DNA from: Periconia sp. R9002
Lineage: Eukaryota > Ascomycota > Dothideomycetes > Pleosporales > Periconiaceae
NCBI GenBank assembly: GCA_023627715.1
Contig: JAMAHW010000041.1
Span: forward strand, 1-64,000
Direction: 5' to 3'
DNA length: 64,000 nt
Shown here in pieces: positions 1 through 11,497 of this stretch (within the stretch, counting starts at the first letter, position 1; every line of letters begins with the position of its first letter). The notes beneath the pieces are model-generated. The model saw only the letters and a program-made list of their open reading frames with translations. It made no database searches and had not been told where the DNA came from. The translations under genes and the position numbers were made by a program.

Positions 1-763
1 AAAAAAGACTAATTACTCTAGTATAATATATATATCTTTAGCTAAAAATATTACTATAAAATTATAACCTTAAAACTAGTATTAATACTATAACTAATTT
101 TACTAATTAATTATAAAAAAGAAAACACTTTAATAATATAGTATATTACTATAAACTATAGTAGTTTACTATAGTTTACTATAGTTTACTATAAATTATT
201 TAATTTTAGTAGGGTTTTAGTAGGTTTTAGTAACTTACCTATAGTAGCGACTTGCTTATAGAGTATATTAAAGAAAAGGATACTTTAATAAAAAGAGTAA
301 AAGAGTTATAAAGGCTAGTAATACTTTAGTTTTCACTATTTTTCTAGATTTCTCTATAGTATTTTCCTCTCTACTTAAAATACTAAGACATACAGCTTCT
401 AGAACTAGAAGGAAAAGGGGGGTATAAGTTGCCTCAAACAAAAAGGCAGAAAATGTTAAGAATACAAGCCATAATCCCTAGTCAACTCAGCGCCGTACCG
501 TGGGCGCATAATAGAAAAAAGGCGATGAATCAACAGCGGGCAAATAGCAACCTCTCGAACTGCTGGGAATGAAAGCGTAGGAAACCAAGAAAGGGGGTAG
601 ACATACAAAACGCGAGTGCCGTTACTACCAAGTCGCGTTAGACAATTCACTTAATAGCGACAGCGATAACAGTCTGTTCCCAAGCAAGCGCTAGGGACAC
701 CCGTGGGTGGATTAGCAATTTTAATAACAGAACAAAAACATGTCTAGATCTGAAGTCAAAAGA
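1..763. other. AT-rich, gene-free window edge (probable RIP-degraded repeat)
   Basis: The first ~420 bases are dominated by TA-rich words (tata, ttactata, taatac) and carry stops in every frame. From ~430 onward base composition becomes normal, but no convincing coding sequence precedes the end of the first gene. Such sharp AT islands in Pezizomycotina are usually transposon relics mutated C-to-T by RIP. That origin is inferred, since no recognisable transposase or LTR remains. Confidence 0.5.
163..192. repeat. Three perfect tandem 10-mers (agtttactat)
   Basis: The unit agtttactat is repeated three times without mismatch inside the AT-rich edge, with further degenerate ttactata words on both sides. 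Confidence 0.7.
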
Positions 764-3275
764 TCAAGTTAAAGCAGCGATGAATCCATCTTTGTTCAAA
801 CCACTGTCGAAGTTGTTGCTGCTACCATTGCCATTTCCTTCAGTTGGCACACTTTGTAATTGCTGTTCGGCTAATGCAGCAGTTGCCTGTGCAGCAGCAG
901 CTTCGCTCGCAGCGGCCATGGCAGCCTTTAAATCATGGTCAACTGTAGAGTTGTTGGATGGTGCTCCTCCGTTGTCTGCGCGACTGGCAGGTCTGGTCTC
1001 GGTACCTTCACGTTCTCCTACTGCAGCCTCGGCGAGATGTTGAAGCCCTACCATATTAGGTTGATTCACAGAATTGGTCTGATCAGACACCATGTTCGGT
1101 GGCGTTGATGCTTTCCTTTGGTGCAGCAGGTCGCGCAAAGCTACGTCCCAGCCGAGATTATCAACGCTTCGATGGACGATATGCCCGTTTGCGAGAGCAT
1201 CGCTCATCTCTTTGATGCTAGCATGAGCTTCGACTTGTGTCTCTACACAATCGGATAACTCCGTCAGGGTTGCTGCCACGAGACTGGCAAAAATGTGGTG
1301 CAAAGGCGTGATCGAACCGTGCAATAAATTCCCCAGTAGCTCTTTAGCCATGACGAGCGTGTCAGACGGAGAGTGTTGTTCAAAATGCCGGGTCACGTAT
1401 ATGCGAAGGTATTGGAATGCAAGATAAGGGGGTGCATCGACAGTGAGAGGGCTGATCTCTAATGATTCCCGAAATCTGTTGAGCTGTCCATTGACGTAGA
1501 CGGTAGCCGGGAGAGTTGCTGACAGCGCTGCGAAGATATTTGGCGAGGAAGAATCCATGCTGGGCACCTTGGTAGCCTGCGTGATGAATGCAACCTGTCC
1601 GATGATATCCGCAACACCTATATACATGATGAGCAAAAGTAATGAGATGTAGACTCTGAGACTTACGAGCTAGGTGATAGCCTACTTCCCCGAGCGCTTT
1701 GTAATCATCGACAGATACAGATCCGGAATGCGGAGGGAGAAGGGCGTTCTTTTCTCTACTTGCAGCATGAAAACGATCGAGGATAAACGTCACCCAAAAG
1801 GTTCTGCGAGCAGCTTCATATACATCGAGATCTTGGCTACGAAGCAACGAAAGGACCTTTGCATCGTTGAGACCAGAATCATTGATGCAACCAGCTAGGC
1901 GCCCAAGGAGCTCAGCTGTGCTACCCACAGTGCTTGGCCCAGGTCGATCTGAGGCAATGATCAGGAAGATCAATGATTGGCAATACACAAGGTTATTGAA
2001 AAGCTGCCGCAAACTATCCCCATCGTTTAGGAGGTGCCTTGCCGAGTCGATTATCTCATAACACTGATGAATCAGTTGCACGGGACTAGATTCGGTGGAC
2101 GGTAAAGCTCTCGAAGAGAACGAGCGCACGGCGCATTCTAAGGACACGAAGAACGCCTCTCGCAGTTTTGCCGGACTGTGAGAAAGGCGATTGAGGGGAG
2201 CAGAAGTTTGAGGTAAAAGAGGCAACGCTGGATGGATGAGTTCGTAGTACCTGCTCTCACCTTAGCGTAACCCTTGTTTGAGTTGAGATGAAACATGTGT
2301 CGTGGATTAAGCAGAGAGGAGAGTCCATGCGAAGTCACTTACGCTTTGATAGTCGCCTCGTTCGAACCGGCGATCAACGAACCAGCTAGCGACATCTCCC
2401 CAAAAGAAACGCGCCTATTGCTGCTCACATCCATCCCGTTGGAGGCAGATTCTTGACCAGTCAGTGTATAGACATTGTCGTCATGGGTGGAGAATATACC
2501 ACGATCGTGGCCAGACCACGGGCGGTTGTAGTTGTCTGCGAAAGTCTCAGACATGGAGTGAGTGCGCTTCCTCTGCAGCTGGGGCGGTGGGTGAGCATCA
2601 CCCACCATCTGCTCAGCAACACTTCCAAGATCATAGGTCGGCGGGGGAGCACTTCCCATCTGATTCTCCAGCGTGAAAACTCGCTCCGCCAGCTCTTTGA
2701 TATACCCTTTGCTGGGACCACGCTTCATAGGCTGCCTGCTGAACTGACATCTGGCGCCGGTTCGCTTGCAGCTAGAACAAGCTTCTGGCCCGTTTTCACT
2801 GGTTGCATCACATCGAATCTATCCGTTGTCAGCTAATGCCTATCCTCTCCTTTTGATTGGGGACGTTTTCCACCTTTTTGCGCCGACACTCATCACAGGC
2901 ACGCGACACCTTTGAGCGTTTCCGGCTTGCGCTGTCTTCTCCATAAACGTTGTGATCTTCCATGCCCATTACTGACTGTGCAGACTGCGCCATATGTTGT
3001 GGAGAGTGCGTGGGACGAGGAGGCGTTTGATAGTGGTGATGCCCTGCACTCAACGCGTTCATTTGATGCGCCTGGGGGGCTGATTGATGCTGCATCATCT
3101 CGGCGGTTGTTGCCTGTAGTTGCTGTATGTTCTCGCGCATCTGAAGATCGGGATCGGTGTGCATATGTTGTTGCTGCTGCTGCGCTTGAGCAGTGGACCC
3201 ATTCTGATTCACGTAGATACCGGAGGTTCCGCCGAGAGCAACATCCGGATCGCCATAAGACGCGGTGGATGCCAT
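764..3275 (-). CDS. Zn(II)2Cys6 transcription factor, RGT1-like
   Basis: Four exons: 3275-2874, 2818-2343, 2250-1667 and 1617-764, joined by GT-AG introns of 55, 92 and 49 nt, give 771 residues. The binuclear zinc cluster spans about residues 127-158 with spacing C-x2-C-x6-C-x10-C-x2-C-x6-C and is interrupted by intron 1 after CRRKK. It is followed by MKRGPSKGYIKEL and a coiled linker (LENQM), the arrangement seen in Rgt1-type sugar-responsive regulators. Exon 3 opens with YYELIHPALPLLPQ, the usual start of the fungal-specific transcription factor domain, which fills the middle of the protein. The N-terminus is Gln/His-rich and the C-terminus Ala/Gln-rich and probably disordered. It should act in the nucleus. 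Control of glucose or sugar-transport genes is inferred from family resemblance only; another Zn2Cys6 subfamily is possible. The start at MASTASYG has a good context (atcATGG). Confidence 0.85.
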
Positions 3276-5339
3276 GATCGTAGGAGCGGTGTCGCGTCGG
3301 CGACTATGGGCGCTTGAGGCGTACGCGATGTTTCGTTTCCAGATGGGTTGCGGGGGTCGTGGTGAGGATGGGTGGTGGTGGTGTTGTGAGTGAGTTGAAG
3401 GGCCGAGGGTTTTGGCTGAGGCTTTACGGTTTTTGTACTAGCGCGACAGAGCGAGAAAGCTTCGCAGGCGCATAAATACTGCATTTTGAATTGTATTGAT
3501 CACTTTGTATCTGGGGACGTGGTACTATGCGCCTGGACCTAGAATCTTAGACAAGAGTGGTCATTTTGGGTGAGTGTTGTAGTCGCTATTCGGACAATCT
3601 GACGCTCCGAAGCCTGTTGGCCCAGCCTCTACCTTTCACTTGTACACTTCGATGCTGCATCCCTCCACACCAAGCGATAATACCAGATAATGTACACGCA
3701 TTTCACCAGGCTCCGAACTGGCTCTCAGATGCTGCTGCACCAATCAAGAATTGGATACATAGGTACATACATAGGGTTTGACAGGCAATCTGAGGGTTGC
3801 TTCGATACGAACCACCACAGCCTCTCGTTTACAACACAACAAATAACAATTGTCGATTCGTACGCGGACACTTGCGATGGTTGACAGAGTATTAGTGTTT
3901 GCCGTACCCAAATATATGATCGCGGCGGCGGGGTCCAAGCAGATTGGTGGGATGTTGAGAAAACCTCGTGATGGCCCTTCTGTTGGCTACCTACATATGT
4001 ATGCCCAGGTGTACATGTACATACATTGATACATTGATATACCTACATGTATATCTCAAAATTGAAATGAAGTACCAGCGGAATCGAGAGAGCAGATGGC
4101 ACCAAAACGGAGTCTTTTCATCAAAGCCAAGGGCAGATGGCGGCTCCAAAGTAGTTGTTCCGCAGCCATAGATGAAGGCCAATCTGTACCTGTACCTGAT
4201 TTCCGTCGTTACGTTATTAGGTGTATCAATGGTTATAACGGTAACGAACCACAAACCGTCCGTGGTTGTGACGCAGAACTGTCTATTGAAATTCCCGATT
4301 GGCGACTGAAGCAACCAACCAACCCCACCCTGAAGCGGACTCGATACCAGAGTGCGTAAAGTAACGTGCAAATACGCACTAACCACATAAGCACCTAGCA
4401 AGGTACTGTAGGTACAGAGATAGTTTCGCACGGTACGCCGGAGTGGGCAAAGAAGGCATGGGCGGATGCATGTGGCCAATGATGCTCATGATGGGCAAGT
4501 CACATTCTCAAGCAGCGGTGAGAGGCAGCTCGAGCAGCGCACTGGAGAAGGAGGTCGAGGCATCCCACCACCACCACCACAGACGGACGGAGGCACAGTC
4601 GGCCGGTGACCAGTGACGAGCACATCCACAGTCATGGTCATGCCCTCAAAGGCTTGCCCACATATGCCCGTGCTCAGCGCCCGCTGGGGACCTGGAAATA
4701 GCTAGCGCTCATCGCATGCAGGTGGTTCGTTACTTACATACGGTACGGTACTTAGTTAAGCCGCCCACTCTCCCCATTAGTGGCCTCTCTGGGTGGCTGG
4801 ACAGGTCCGGCTAGCGCCATGCGGGTCCTTTACTGACATAGGTACTTAGTCGAGCCGCGCGCTCTCATCTCCTCCGACACTCTTCCACTCACCCCAGGAA
4901 TCCATACCAACCCCATTTTGCAGTTTTGGCCTCTCAAACGCAACCCAGATAGAACGCGTTACGTACGGCCAGCACGAAGGTGCTGTGCTCGGTTTCCTTT
5001 TACCATCCACCCACCCACCCACTACCACCACCACCACCATTTTACCATCACTACTCTCCACTCCGGCGTTCAGGTTCTGCTGCTTCAGCCTCGGCCTCTA
5101 GTTTCCATTCAAAATAAGATACCCCACGGCGTTTACGATACGACGACACACTTCTTTCCTCTGTTCCCTTCGCTTTCTTCCTTCTTTGTGCGCCTCCCCG
5201 TCTCCTGCTGACACGGGACGCCACCTCATCCACGCTGCTTTCTTCTTCCCATCCATCTTGCTCTTGTTAGCCTCGCGCTACTTCCGCTTCTAGCTGCAAC
5301 AAGCCAGCGACACGAACGTCCTCGGCCGCACCTCCAGGC
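3276..5339. other. Divergent intergenic region between two regulator genes
   Basis: About 2 kb separate the starts of the Zn2Cys6 and copper-fist genes. The longest frames (e.g. 3991-4479) have no domain, low-complexity composition and no splice logic. The stretch holds several TACCTAC/ACATAC words (about 3985-4050 and 4730-4850) and, from about 4840, a pyrimidine-rich segment with CCA/ACC triplets that is the likely leader of the copper-fist gene. Confidence 0.6.
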
Positions 5340-6749
5340 ATGCCTCTGATCGATGGCGAGAAGTTCGCGTGCCAATCCTGCATCAAGGGTCACCGCGTGA
5401 GCGGATGCACCCACACCGATCGTGAATTGCACCATATCAATCCAAAGGGTCGCCCTGTGAAGCAATGCGAGCACTGTCGCGGCGCTCGCAAGTCAAAGTC
5501 CCATCATGCCAAGTGCGACTGCGGCGACAAGAAGGACAAGGATAAGCCCAAGGACAAGCCCGATTCCAAGGCTTGCTGCTGCCACTCCGGCGCGAAATGC
5601 ATATGCGGCATCAAAAAGGAGTCGGACGATTTGCGTTTGGATACTAGCAAGCAGACTCTCCACGACGTGCGTGCGCGGCCCAAGGTCACGGCAACTCACT
5701 CGGAAAACACCCTGACTGTATTTGCGAACGGCCACCATCGTCCCTGCCATCGGAACAACAACTCGGCTCATGTCTCAGGAGCTCCATACAAAATTCCCCG
5801 CCCACATACTCTTCATGGCCACTCCGCGTTCACCTCCTTCGCGCAGGGAAACATGTACCCTCAGATAGATGCAGCTGCCCCACGCTCAATGGACACGCAT
5901 TCACTCTCCAACAACGATTTCTACCAGATGTTCGGATCCACCTCTCACGCCGAGGCATTACCCCTCTCGCCTCTTTCTGGTAGCTTGGATACGAATTGCT
6001 TCCAAGATCTTCTGCTCACCGGCCGAAGCCCGACGTTCGGGACGGGGACACAATCACCCACTGAGAGCAATTTGGGCGATGCAGTGGGCGGCTCGCAATG
6101 GTCGTGGAACAAGAATCTCATGTCTTCAAACGCTCGCAACGTCGGTTATGGCAGTCTCTCGACATCGCCTTCGCAGGACTGTTTACCCAACCTGGGAGAG
6201 GATTGGGCTATACCTTCTGCTGGTTTGGCCGATCACACCTCCTGGACAGCGGGAGACCTCCCCCTTGACTCGAATAAGTTGAGCGAAAACTTGATTCAGC
6301 CCATCTCCCACAGTGGGGAGTCCAAGCAGAGTGCACCTGGGCTCTCGGTGACTTCATCTTCCCCTTCGGAGGTGGGGGATTCGACATTTGTCGGTGATTT
6401 CGACCCCAGTGTTGCCACGGGCGAGACGCTGTTCTGGGAGGACAGCCCTGCTTTTCGACCAGCGTCTACCAACGCAAACGACGGCCGTGCACCAACTTCA
6501 ATGCCACCGCGCTCAACTCCCGAGACGCATGGGCTGGACCTTGATTTTGCAAAGAACTTCACTCCTGTTGCAACGGCTATGGCCAGTAACGACCCCAATA
6601 TGTATAGCGAAAGCCAAGCCATCGCTATACCAAGTCATTCGGACGACGTTACTTCCAGCATCCCTTGGTTGCTAGAGCAGCCCGACAGCACGACGTTCGC
6701 TGGCTACGCCGCTACATTCGACCCTTCCTCGTTTTCAAACTGGCTGTAG
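5340..6749 (+). CDS. Copper-fist transcription factor (Mac1/GRISEA/AceA type)
   Basis: This is a single-exon protein of 469 residues. Residues 1-47 form a complete copper-fist DNA-binding domain: Zn ligands C11-x2-C14-x8-C23-x-H25, the KGHRVSGC turn, and the KGRP minor-groove motif at 36-39 followed by QCEHCR. A Lys-rich linker follows, then a cysteine cluster at about residues 59-95 with KCDCG, ACCCHSG and KCICG, the kind of Cys array that binds Cu(I) in this family. The remainder is Ser/Thr/Pro-rich and lacks a fold I can name, consistent with an activation region. Family members control copper uptake or copper detoxification genes. Which role applies cannot be decided from sequence, because a single compact Cys cluster occurs in both classes. 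No typical copper-response element was confirmed upstream. Confidence 0.9.
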   Translation: MPLIDGEKFACQSCIKGHRVSGCTHTDRELHHINPKGRPVKQCEHCRGARKSKSHHAKCDCGDKKDKDKPKDKPDSKACCCHSGAKCICGIKKESDDLRLDTSKQTLHDVRARPKVTATHSENTLTVFANGHHRPCHRNNNSAHVSGAPYKIPRPHTLHGHSAFTSFAQGNMYPQIDAAAPRSMDTHSLSNNDFYQMFGSTSHAEALPLSPLSGSLDTNCFQDLLLTGRSPTFGTGTQSPTESNLGDAVGGSQWSWNKNLMSSNARNVGYGSLSTSPSQDCLPNLGEDWAIPSAGLADHTSWTAGDLPLDSNKLSENLIQPISHSGESKQSAPGLSVTSSSPSEVGDSTFVGDFDPSVATGETLFWEDSPAFRPASTNANDGRAPTSMPPRSTPETHGLDLDFAKNFTPVATAMASNDPNMYSESQAIAIPSHSDDVTSSIPWLLEQPDSTTFAGYAATFDPSSFSNWL

Positions 6750-9460
6750 TTTCCTACCAGACGTGCTGCCATTTGCGCCGCACCTCTGCCTTGATGACGC
6801 CATGATTCATGACGCCTGGTGCACTTTTCTATTCACATGCAGGAACCACGACGCTTGTCTGGTCCCTGTCACAGCGATCCTCTGTGGCCGGCGGATCGTC
6901 GACCTCCGGTCATCTGTATATACCATAATTTGGCTCGGACTTATTTTTTTCAGTCGTGTTTCGAAGCCTTGTTTCATAGTTTATTTTAGATCGTTCCCTG
7001 CGCGGGATGATTGAACACGCAGTCGCATTTACATACAGTACAGGCGGTGTTCTCAATTGCGTGGAAAATTTGCACCATGAAGTGCTCAAAAATCTAGACT
7101 CGGGCATTGGCGTTGCATCAATAGAACAACGATTGATTTTGCTCCCAGACTCGAAGCATGATGTGAGATGACGACGGCTGCTTACAGACATTGGTAACTA
7201 CTACAGAAAGATACACGTGTGGTGCGCAACGGAGAGAAGGCAAGCTGACGGTGACGGGGACGTTCTGTTCCAGGGTCTTGCTGGTGAGTGACGTTTGCTG
7301 TGCAGCAGCGAAAACAAGCCGGCTGACGCGCACCCGCCTCCTTCGCTTCAGCGGGCTCAGCAGAGATTTTCAACCCTCTCCGATTCGACTCGATGGAAGC
7401 CATGACCATCCATCTCCTTCGTATCCCTGCCGCCTTGTTCACAGCGCAGCGCAGCAATTCAGTCACACTTGGATTAGGCCTGGGGGGGATTTGGAGTTTT
7501 GAAGCCTGGCTGCCTTCATCTGCGTTGTCGGCCTGTCATGGAGATGTATGTACATGTAACCCACGCCGGCGAAGGCCAAACCGAGGCACGCTACACATGC
7601 GCACAAACTCGACGACGGGCCCGCAGAATTGAGTTTTCCGCCACCTGGTCCTCCCCCGATTTCCACCCACACTCCAAAGCAGCTCTCATCCCTCGGGTGC
7701 CGACCGTGCGTGGGTGGTGATTATGTCCACCTCAAAGGGTACCGTCCTGAGTAAACAACACCACCCCATTTTAACCGTTACTAACTCACAGCTCCACCAT
7801 GCGATGGGACACACGGTCAAACAAAGAATACAAACTAGCGGTATATCGTTATGTATCCATGTGTCCGTATCGATAATGGTAGCACTTTACGGTAAAGTAA
7901 TTATACCTAATGCATGGCCGGGAAAGGTTGCAGAGAGGCATTGATGCCGCCCTGGGGCTCTCTGTCTCTGGACGCGTGCATTCCACCCTACTGCTGCTGC
8001 CGCGAAAGAGGAGAAATAGCAGCCGGCACAGCCTCAGGAACTAACACGATCCCGCACTAACTCGGCAGCAATGGGTTAGCCATGGATAGGCAGTTCGTGT
8101 GCACAACTGCAAGTCCACTGCGCTTTGCCATCCAAAAGAGCATAGTCAGCAAAAAATGGCAGGGTGACCACAAAGCGTTCCAATAGCGAAAATGTCTCAT
8201 GCACAGCACATTTTTCCAGCCCCTCCCCCAACTTTGCTTTTTCACACTGCAGCGCACACACATTGCTACCTAGGTATTGCGAGCACAGGAATCCTTCAAG
8301 AGGAGTAGCGTTACTTATGTCCAACATTTGCCGCCGCAGCCTCGTGCAAATGGCCGCGCCCAGTCTTTACCACGGACAGAATGGACTGGCCCTTGGAATT
8401 GGATTCGTAGACAAGATCAACAGCATCTATAGGGGAGCGAGAATAATGTCAACAGGCACACAATGCACATGAAACTGTAATTTCATTCATACCTACCTCT
8501 TGCAACTATACCAGCAATACCCCTCAAAGTTTGAATAGATGAGAGCAATGCCACGCAGGTACATAGATGCACAGCTTACTTAGTCCCTCACACCCCTGCC
8601 TCTCCACATTGTCCTATCATCCGTTGCAAACGCCAGAAACGCCAGACCGATCATTTCCCAGTGCTCTTACTCGTACTACAAAGCTCGCTCGGTGTGTTTA
8701 TCCCAAGATGTTGCCACTCTCTTTGTTCTTTCAAGGATCATCGTCATCGCCATCATTGGACCTGAGAAACAAGGTCTTGGCCGAAATATACAATTCTTTC
8801 TTGCTCGATGGTTTTTCCTTTGATGGTTAGCGCCTGGTGAGCTTGAGTAATAAGTATTCTGTGCGTTAATGACCGAATTAGGATTTATCTCTATTCAATG
8901 AAGTAAATGCAGTTTGAAGGATACTGATAACGGACATACATTTGTAAATGTTGCACACATAAAGGCAGGTGTGTAGGAAGTTTTTCTAACCTTGTATTAC
9001 TATGTTTTGCGGAACTGCAGTATCAAGAATTTTACTTTTCTTATTTCCTAAATTATCGCGTGTCGTAGTTCACCCTCTCCTTAGAGTTAACTGATCAAAT
9101 AAAAATAATAGGACGAGAGCATCTTGCTATTAATAATACTCATTCCTTTCCCGGGCACTTGTTTGCGTATGTACGATTGATGCAGTACGATTCGTCGATA
9201 TGATACCCTTGACCTATTTGTTTGATCCATTATAACATCTACTTTTCTCATAATACCGCGCGCGTGTATCGTCACTGCCTATGCAATGAGAAAAGACAAT
9301 GGGAAGATAGAGCATGTTAGTGCTCATGAAGGAAACAACGTATACTTGGACATTGCTGTCGAACAACATCCCAAGTACCACGCATTCTAAAATCCCATCC
9401 GTTACCAGCTATCATGGTTGGAGTGGGGCGGTCTTGTCCCTTCAAAAACCCATCGTTCGT
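6750..9460. other. 2.7 kb gene-poor intergenic region
   Basis: I see no convincing gene. All open frames are short (at most about 100 codons), lack recognisable motifs and are not linked by plausible splice sites. Sequence becomes AT-rich between about 8830 and 9330. The region lies between the 3' ends of the copper-fist and Rec114-like genes, so it holds terminators rather than promoters. Confidence 0.55.
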
Positions 9461-10972
9461 TCATCCATAGCCGGGTGCAATCCTCACCCAGGCTGTCTCA
9501 ATATCCGACACCAGCGTCAGAAAGTCAGGGTTCTCTAAATATTCCAGCAAAGCTCTGTTCAGAGCGTTACTGCGTTCTTCGTCAGACTGGGCCGCATACA
9601 CGGCGAGACATGGTTTTTGGTAGCCGAGAGCGTTGTTGTTGTGCTCGAATTTATGAAGCTCGGTAGAATCAAGAGTGAAAGGTATACATAACTGGTCTGA
9701 AGATCCAAAAGAGTGTTGTTGCTGTTGCTCGCTAGTCAGACTAGCGGCGCTTGGAGGACGCTCGTAGACAATGCTGGAGCTTGAGGGCGGCCGCTGCACG
9801 GGAGAAGCATTGGATCTGGAGAATAGAAGACCGTCTTGCACACTCGACATTGCGGAACTTGCACGCACGAGGTTCCTTGCCATCTGATCAGTGCTGAGCT
9901 TGATATCTGTATTTTTGGCTGGTGAACCATGATCTTTCGTGTCAAAGGCGGGCTTGACAAGCGGAGGAATGTCGTTAAGAACGGTAGGTTTAGGCAATGG
10001 GGGAAGATTGTGACTAATAGAGCGTGCCCCCTCGCGTCCTCGAGATTTTGGTGACGACTCTGGACGTCGGAAAGGCAGTTCACGGCGCGGTGGGAGTTCG
10101 CTAGATTGATCGAATAGCAAGTTCGAAGTGTCTGCACGTACGGCAGAAGAAGGTCGATTGCCAGTCCCAACAGAAAGGAAAGTGTCATCGTCCACAGACA
10201 CTGATGAAGCAGTGAAACTGCTTCTTAAAGGAGAAGAAGGACGCATTTTGGGCGTGAGGCCGGGCGTCATTGGTTGAGCGGATAGGGGACGCGTGACAGC
10301 TGCCTCTCGTAACTGAGCTTGAAGGGGAAATCGGGGTGAATTTGCAGTGGATGGTCGCCTTGAGATGTCAGAGAGTTGAGGAGGCGGGCCTGATACGCGT
10401 TCAGACTGGGGAGCACTGTTTGCTGGGATGGCTTCTATGTGAAGACCAAGCTCTTGAAGATGGCTTAGAGCTTGATCATAGTCGTGAGAAGAAGCAAATT
10501 TGAATTGAAGACGGCGAATCTGCGAGTTTTAGTCCTAGCTTCTCTAGATTTCCTGTTTTCGATCGTCATACCTTGCCCTCAACCGGCAATACATATCGCA
10601 AAGCAATCGATGGATATTTGGCTTTCCCTGAGATTGGAAGCTGTTCGACGCGCGCTTCTGTCCCAGCTTGTTGGAGAGAAGTGCATAAATGCTTCCCCTC
10701 CTCAATCAAGTCTTGAACCGGGATATCGTGCTATTTGAGTCAGCTGTGCTACGCGTTTGATATCAAATATATGATCATGGAGCCCTCAATAATCTTACTA
10801 GAATTTGTGAATGATGATACACCCTAAGGACTTCTGAGAAGGTAGTTCCCAGTCCCCGTGTTTCGATGACGAAACGGATGTTATCTCTCACATAACTCCA
10901 GCTGAAGACCTGAGGTGCACCAGGGGCAATATCGGGAGTACGAGCGACCCAGATTAAATCAATGGCCAGCAT
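9461..10972 (-). CDS. Rec114-like meiotic recombination protein (tentative)
   Basis: Three exons are supported: 10972-10799, 10730-10572 and 10519-9461, with GT-AG introns of 68 and 52 nt and matching phases, giving 463 residues. The N-terminal ~150 residues look like a PH-type beta fold (WSYVRDNIRFVIE, IALRYVLPVEGK then IRRLQFKFASS, then DYDQALSHLQELG). A long Ser/Pro-rich disordered middle follows, and a short C-terminal helix (LENPDFLTLVSDIETAW) ends the protein. This layout, PH-like domain plus disordered linker plus short C-terminal helical motif, is that of fungal Rec114, a partner of Mei4 and Mer2 in meiotic double-strand break formation. The assignment rests on architecture and pattern recall, not on a diagnostic motif. 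The frame stays open upstream to about 11120 without an ATG, so an additional 5' exon is possible. Confidence 0.45.
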
Positions 10973-11194
10973 CTTTTCAAGGTATCGACTAGTGGTTTGT
11001 CGATAGATTCTTCCGAGAGATGAACGGTGCGAGGTAAGTGTTGAAGTAAAAGGAAATGGTGAAGTATCCTTGTGAGAAAGAAGTCGTATTTCCAGCAGGC
11101 ACACGCAGACATGGAGGGATTTTAGACCACTTATTTATGTAGGTGAAGACATCTCGTTGATGCAGCGAGCTATATACATCATACGTACATGAGG

Positions 11195-11214
11195 ACCTAC
11201 ATATGTATGTAGGT
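11195..11214. repeat. TACCTAC-family palindrome
   Basis: Perfect 9-nt arms acctacata and tatgtaggt surround a 2-nt centre. The same words recur in several other intergenic regions of the window. Confidence 0.6.
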
Positions 11215-11273
11215 ACATACGTAGGGAGATGCTTGCGCCCAGATCAATGGTGTACCTATGTATCTTCATTTGT

Positions 11274-11279
11274 CACGTG
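11274..11279. promoter_or_regulatory. CACGTG E-box
   Basis: A CACGTG hexamer sits about 220 bases upstream of the RSC9 start in a divergent promoter. It could bind Cbf1/bHLH factors. A single hexamer is weak evidence. Confidence 0.25.
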
Positions 11280-11497
11280 CTACAGACATGGACCGTGCAC
11301 GAGAGACGCTAGCGCGAATGGAACGGGAGTTTGGAGCTTCGCATTCTGATGTTCATCACAACCGCGACTAAAGCGCGCCGCGCCATTCACCGATCTCATC
11401 TCCTGGCCAGCGATCGCCCCCCTAATATCCATTGCGAACTGTGAATGCCTCGCCCGAATCGCATCAATTCCATGGGACAGCGCCGATTGTAGAAAGC

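Larger units (their letters stand above)
10973..11497. promoter_or_regulatory. Divergent promoter between Rec114-like gene and RSC9
   Basis: The two genes point away from each other across about 525 bases. The stretch contains a TACCTAC-type palindrome and one CACGTG E-box (both listed separately) but no gene. Confidence 0.5.

Noticed and set aside
3991..4479. Minus-strand 162-codon frame
   Set aside because: Composed of translated TACCTAC-type repeats (Tyr/Val/His/Cys rich) without any recognisable motif.
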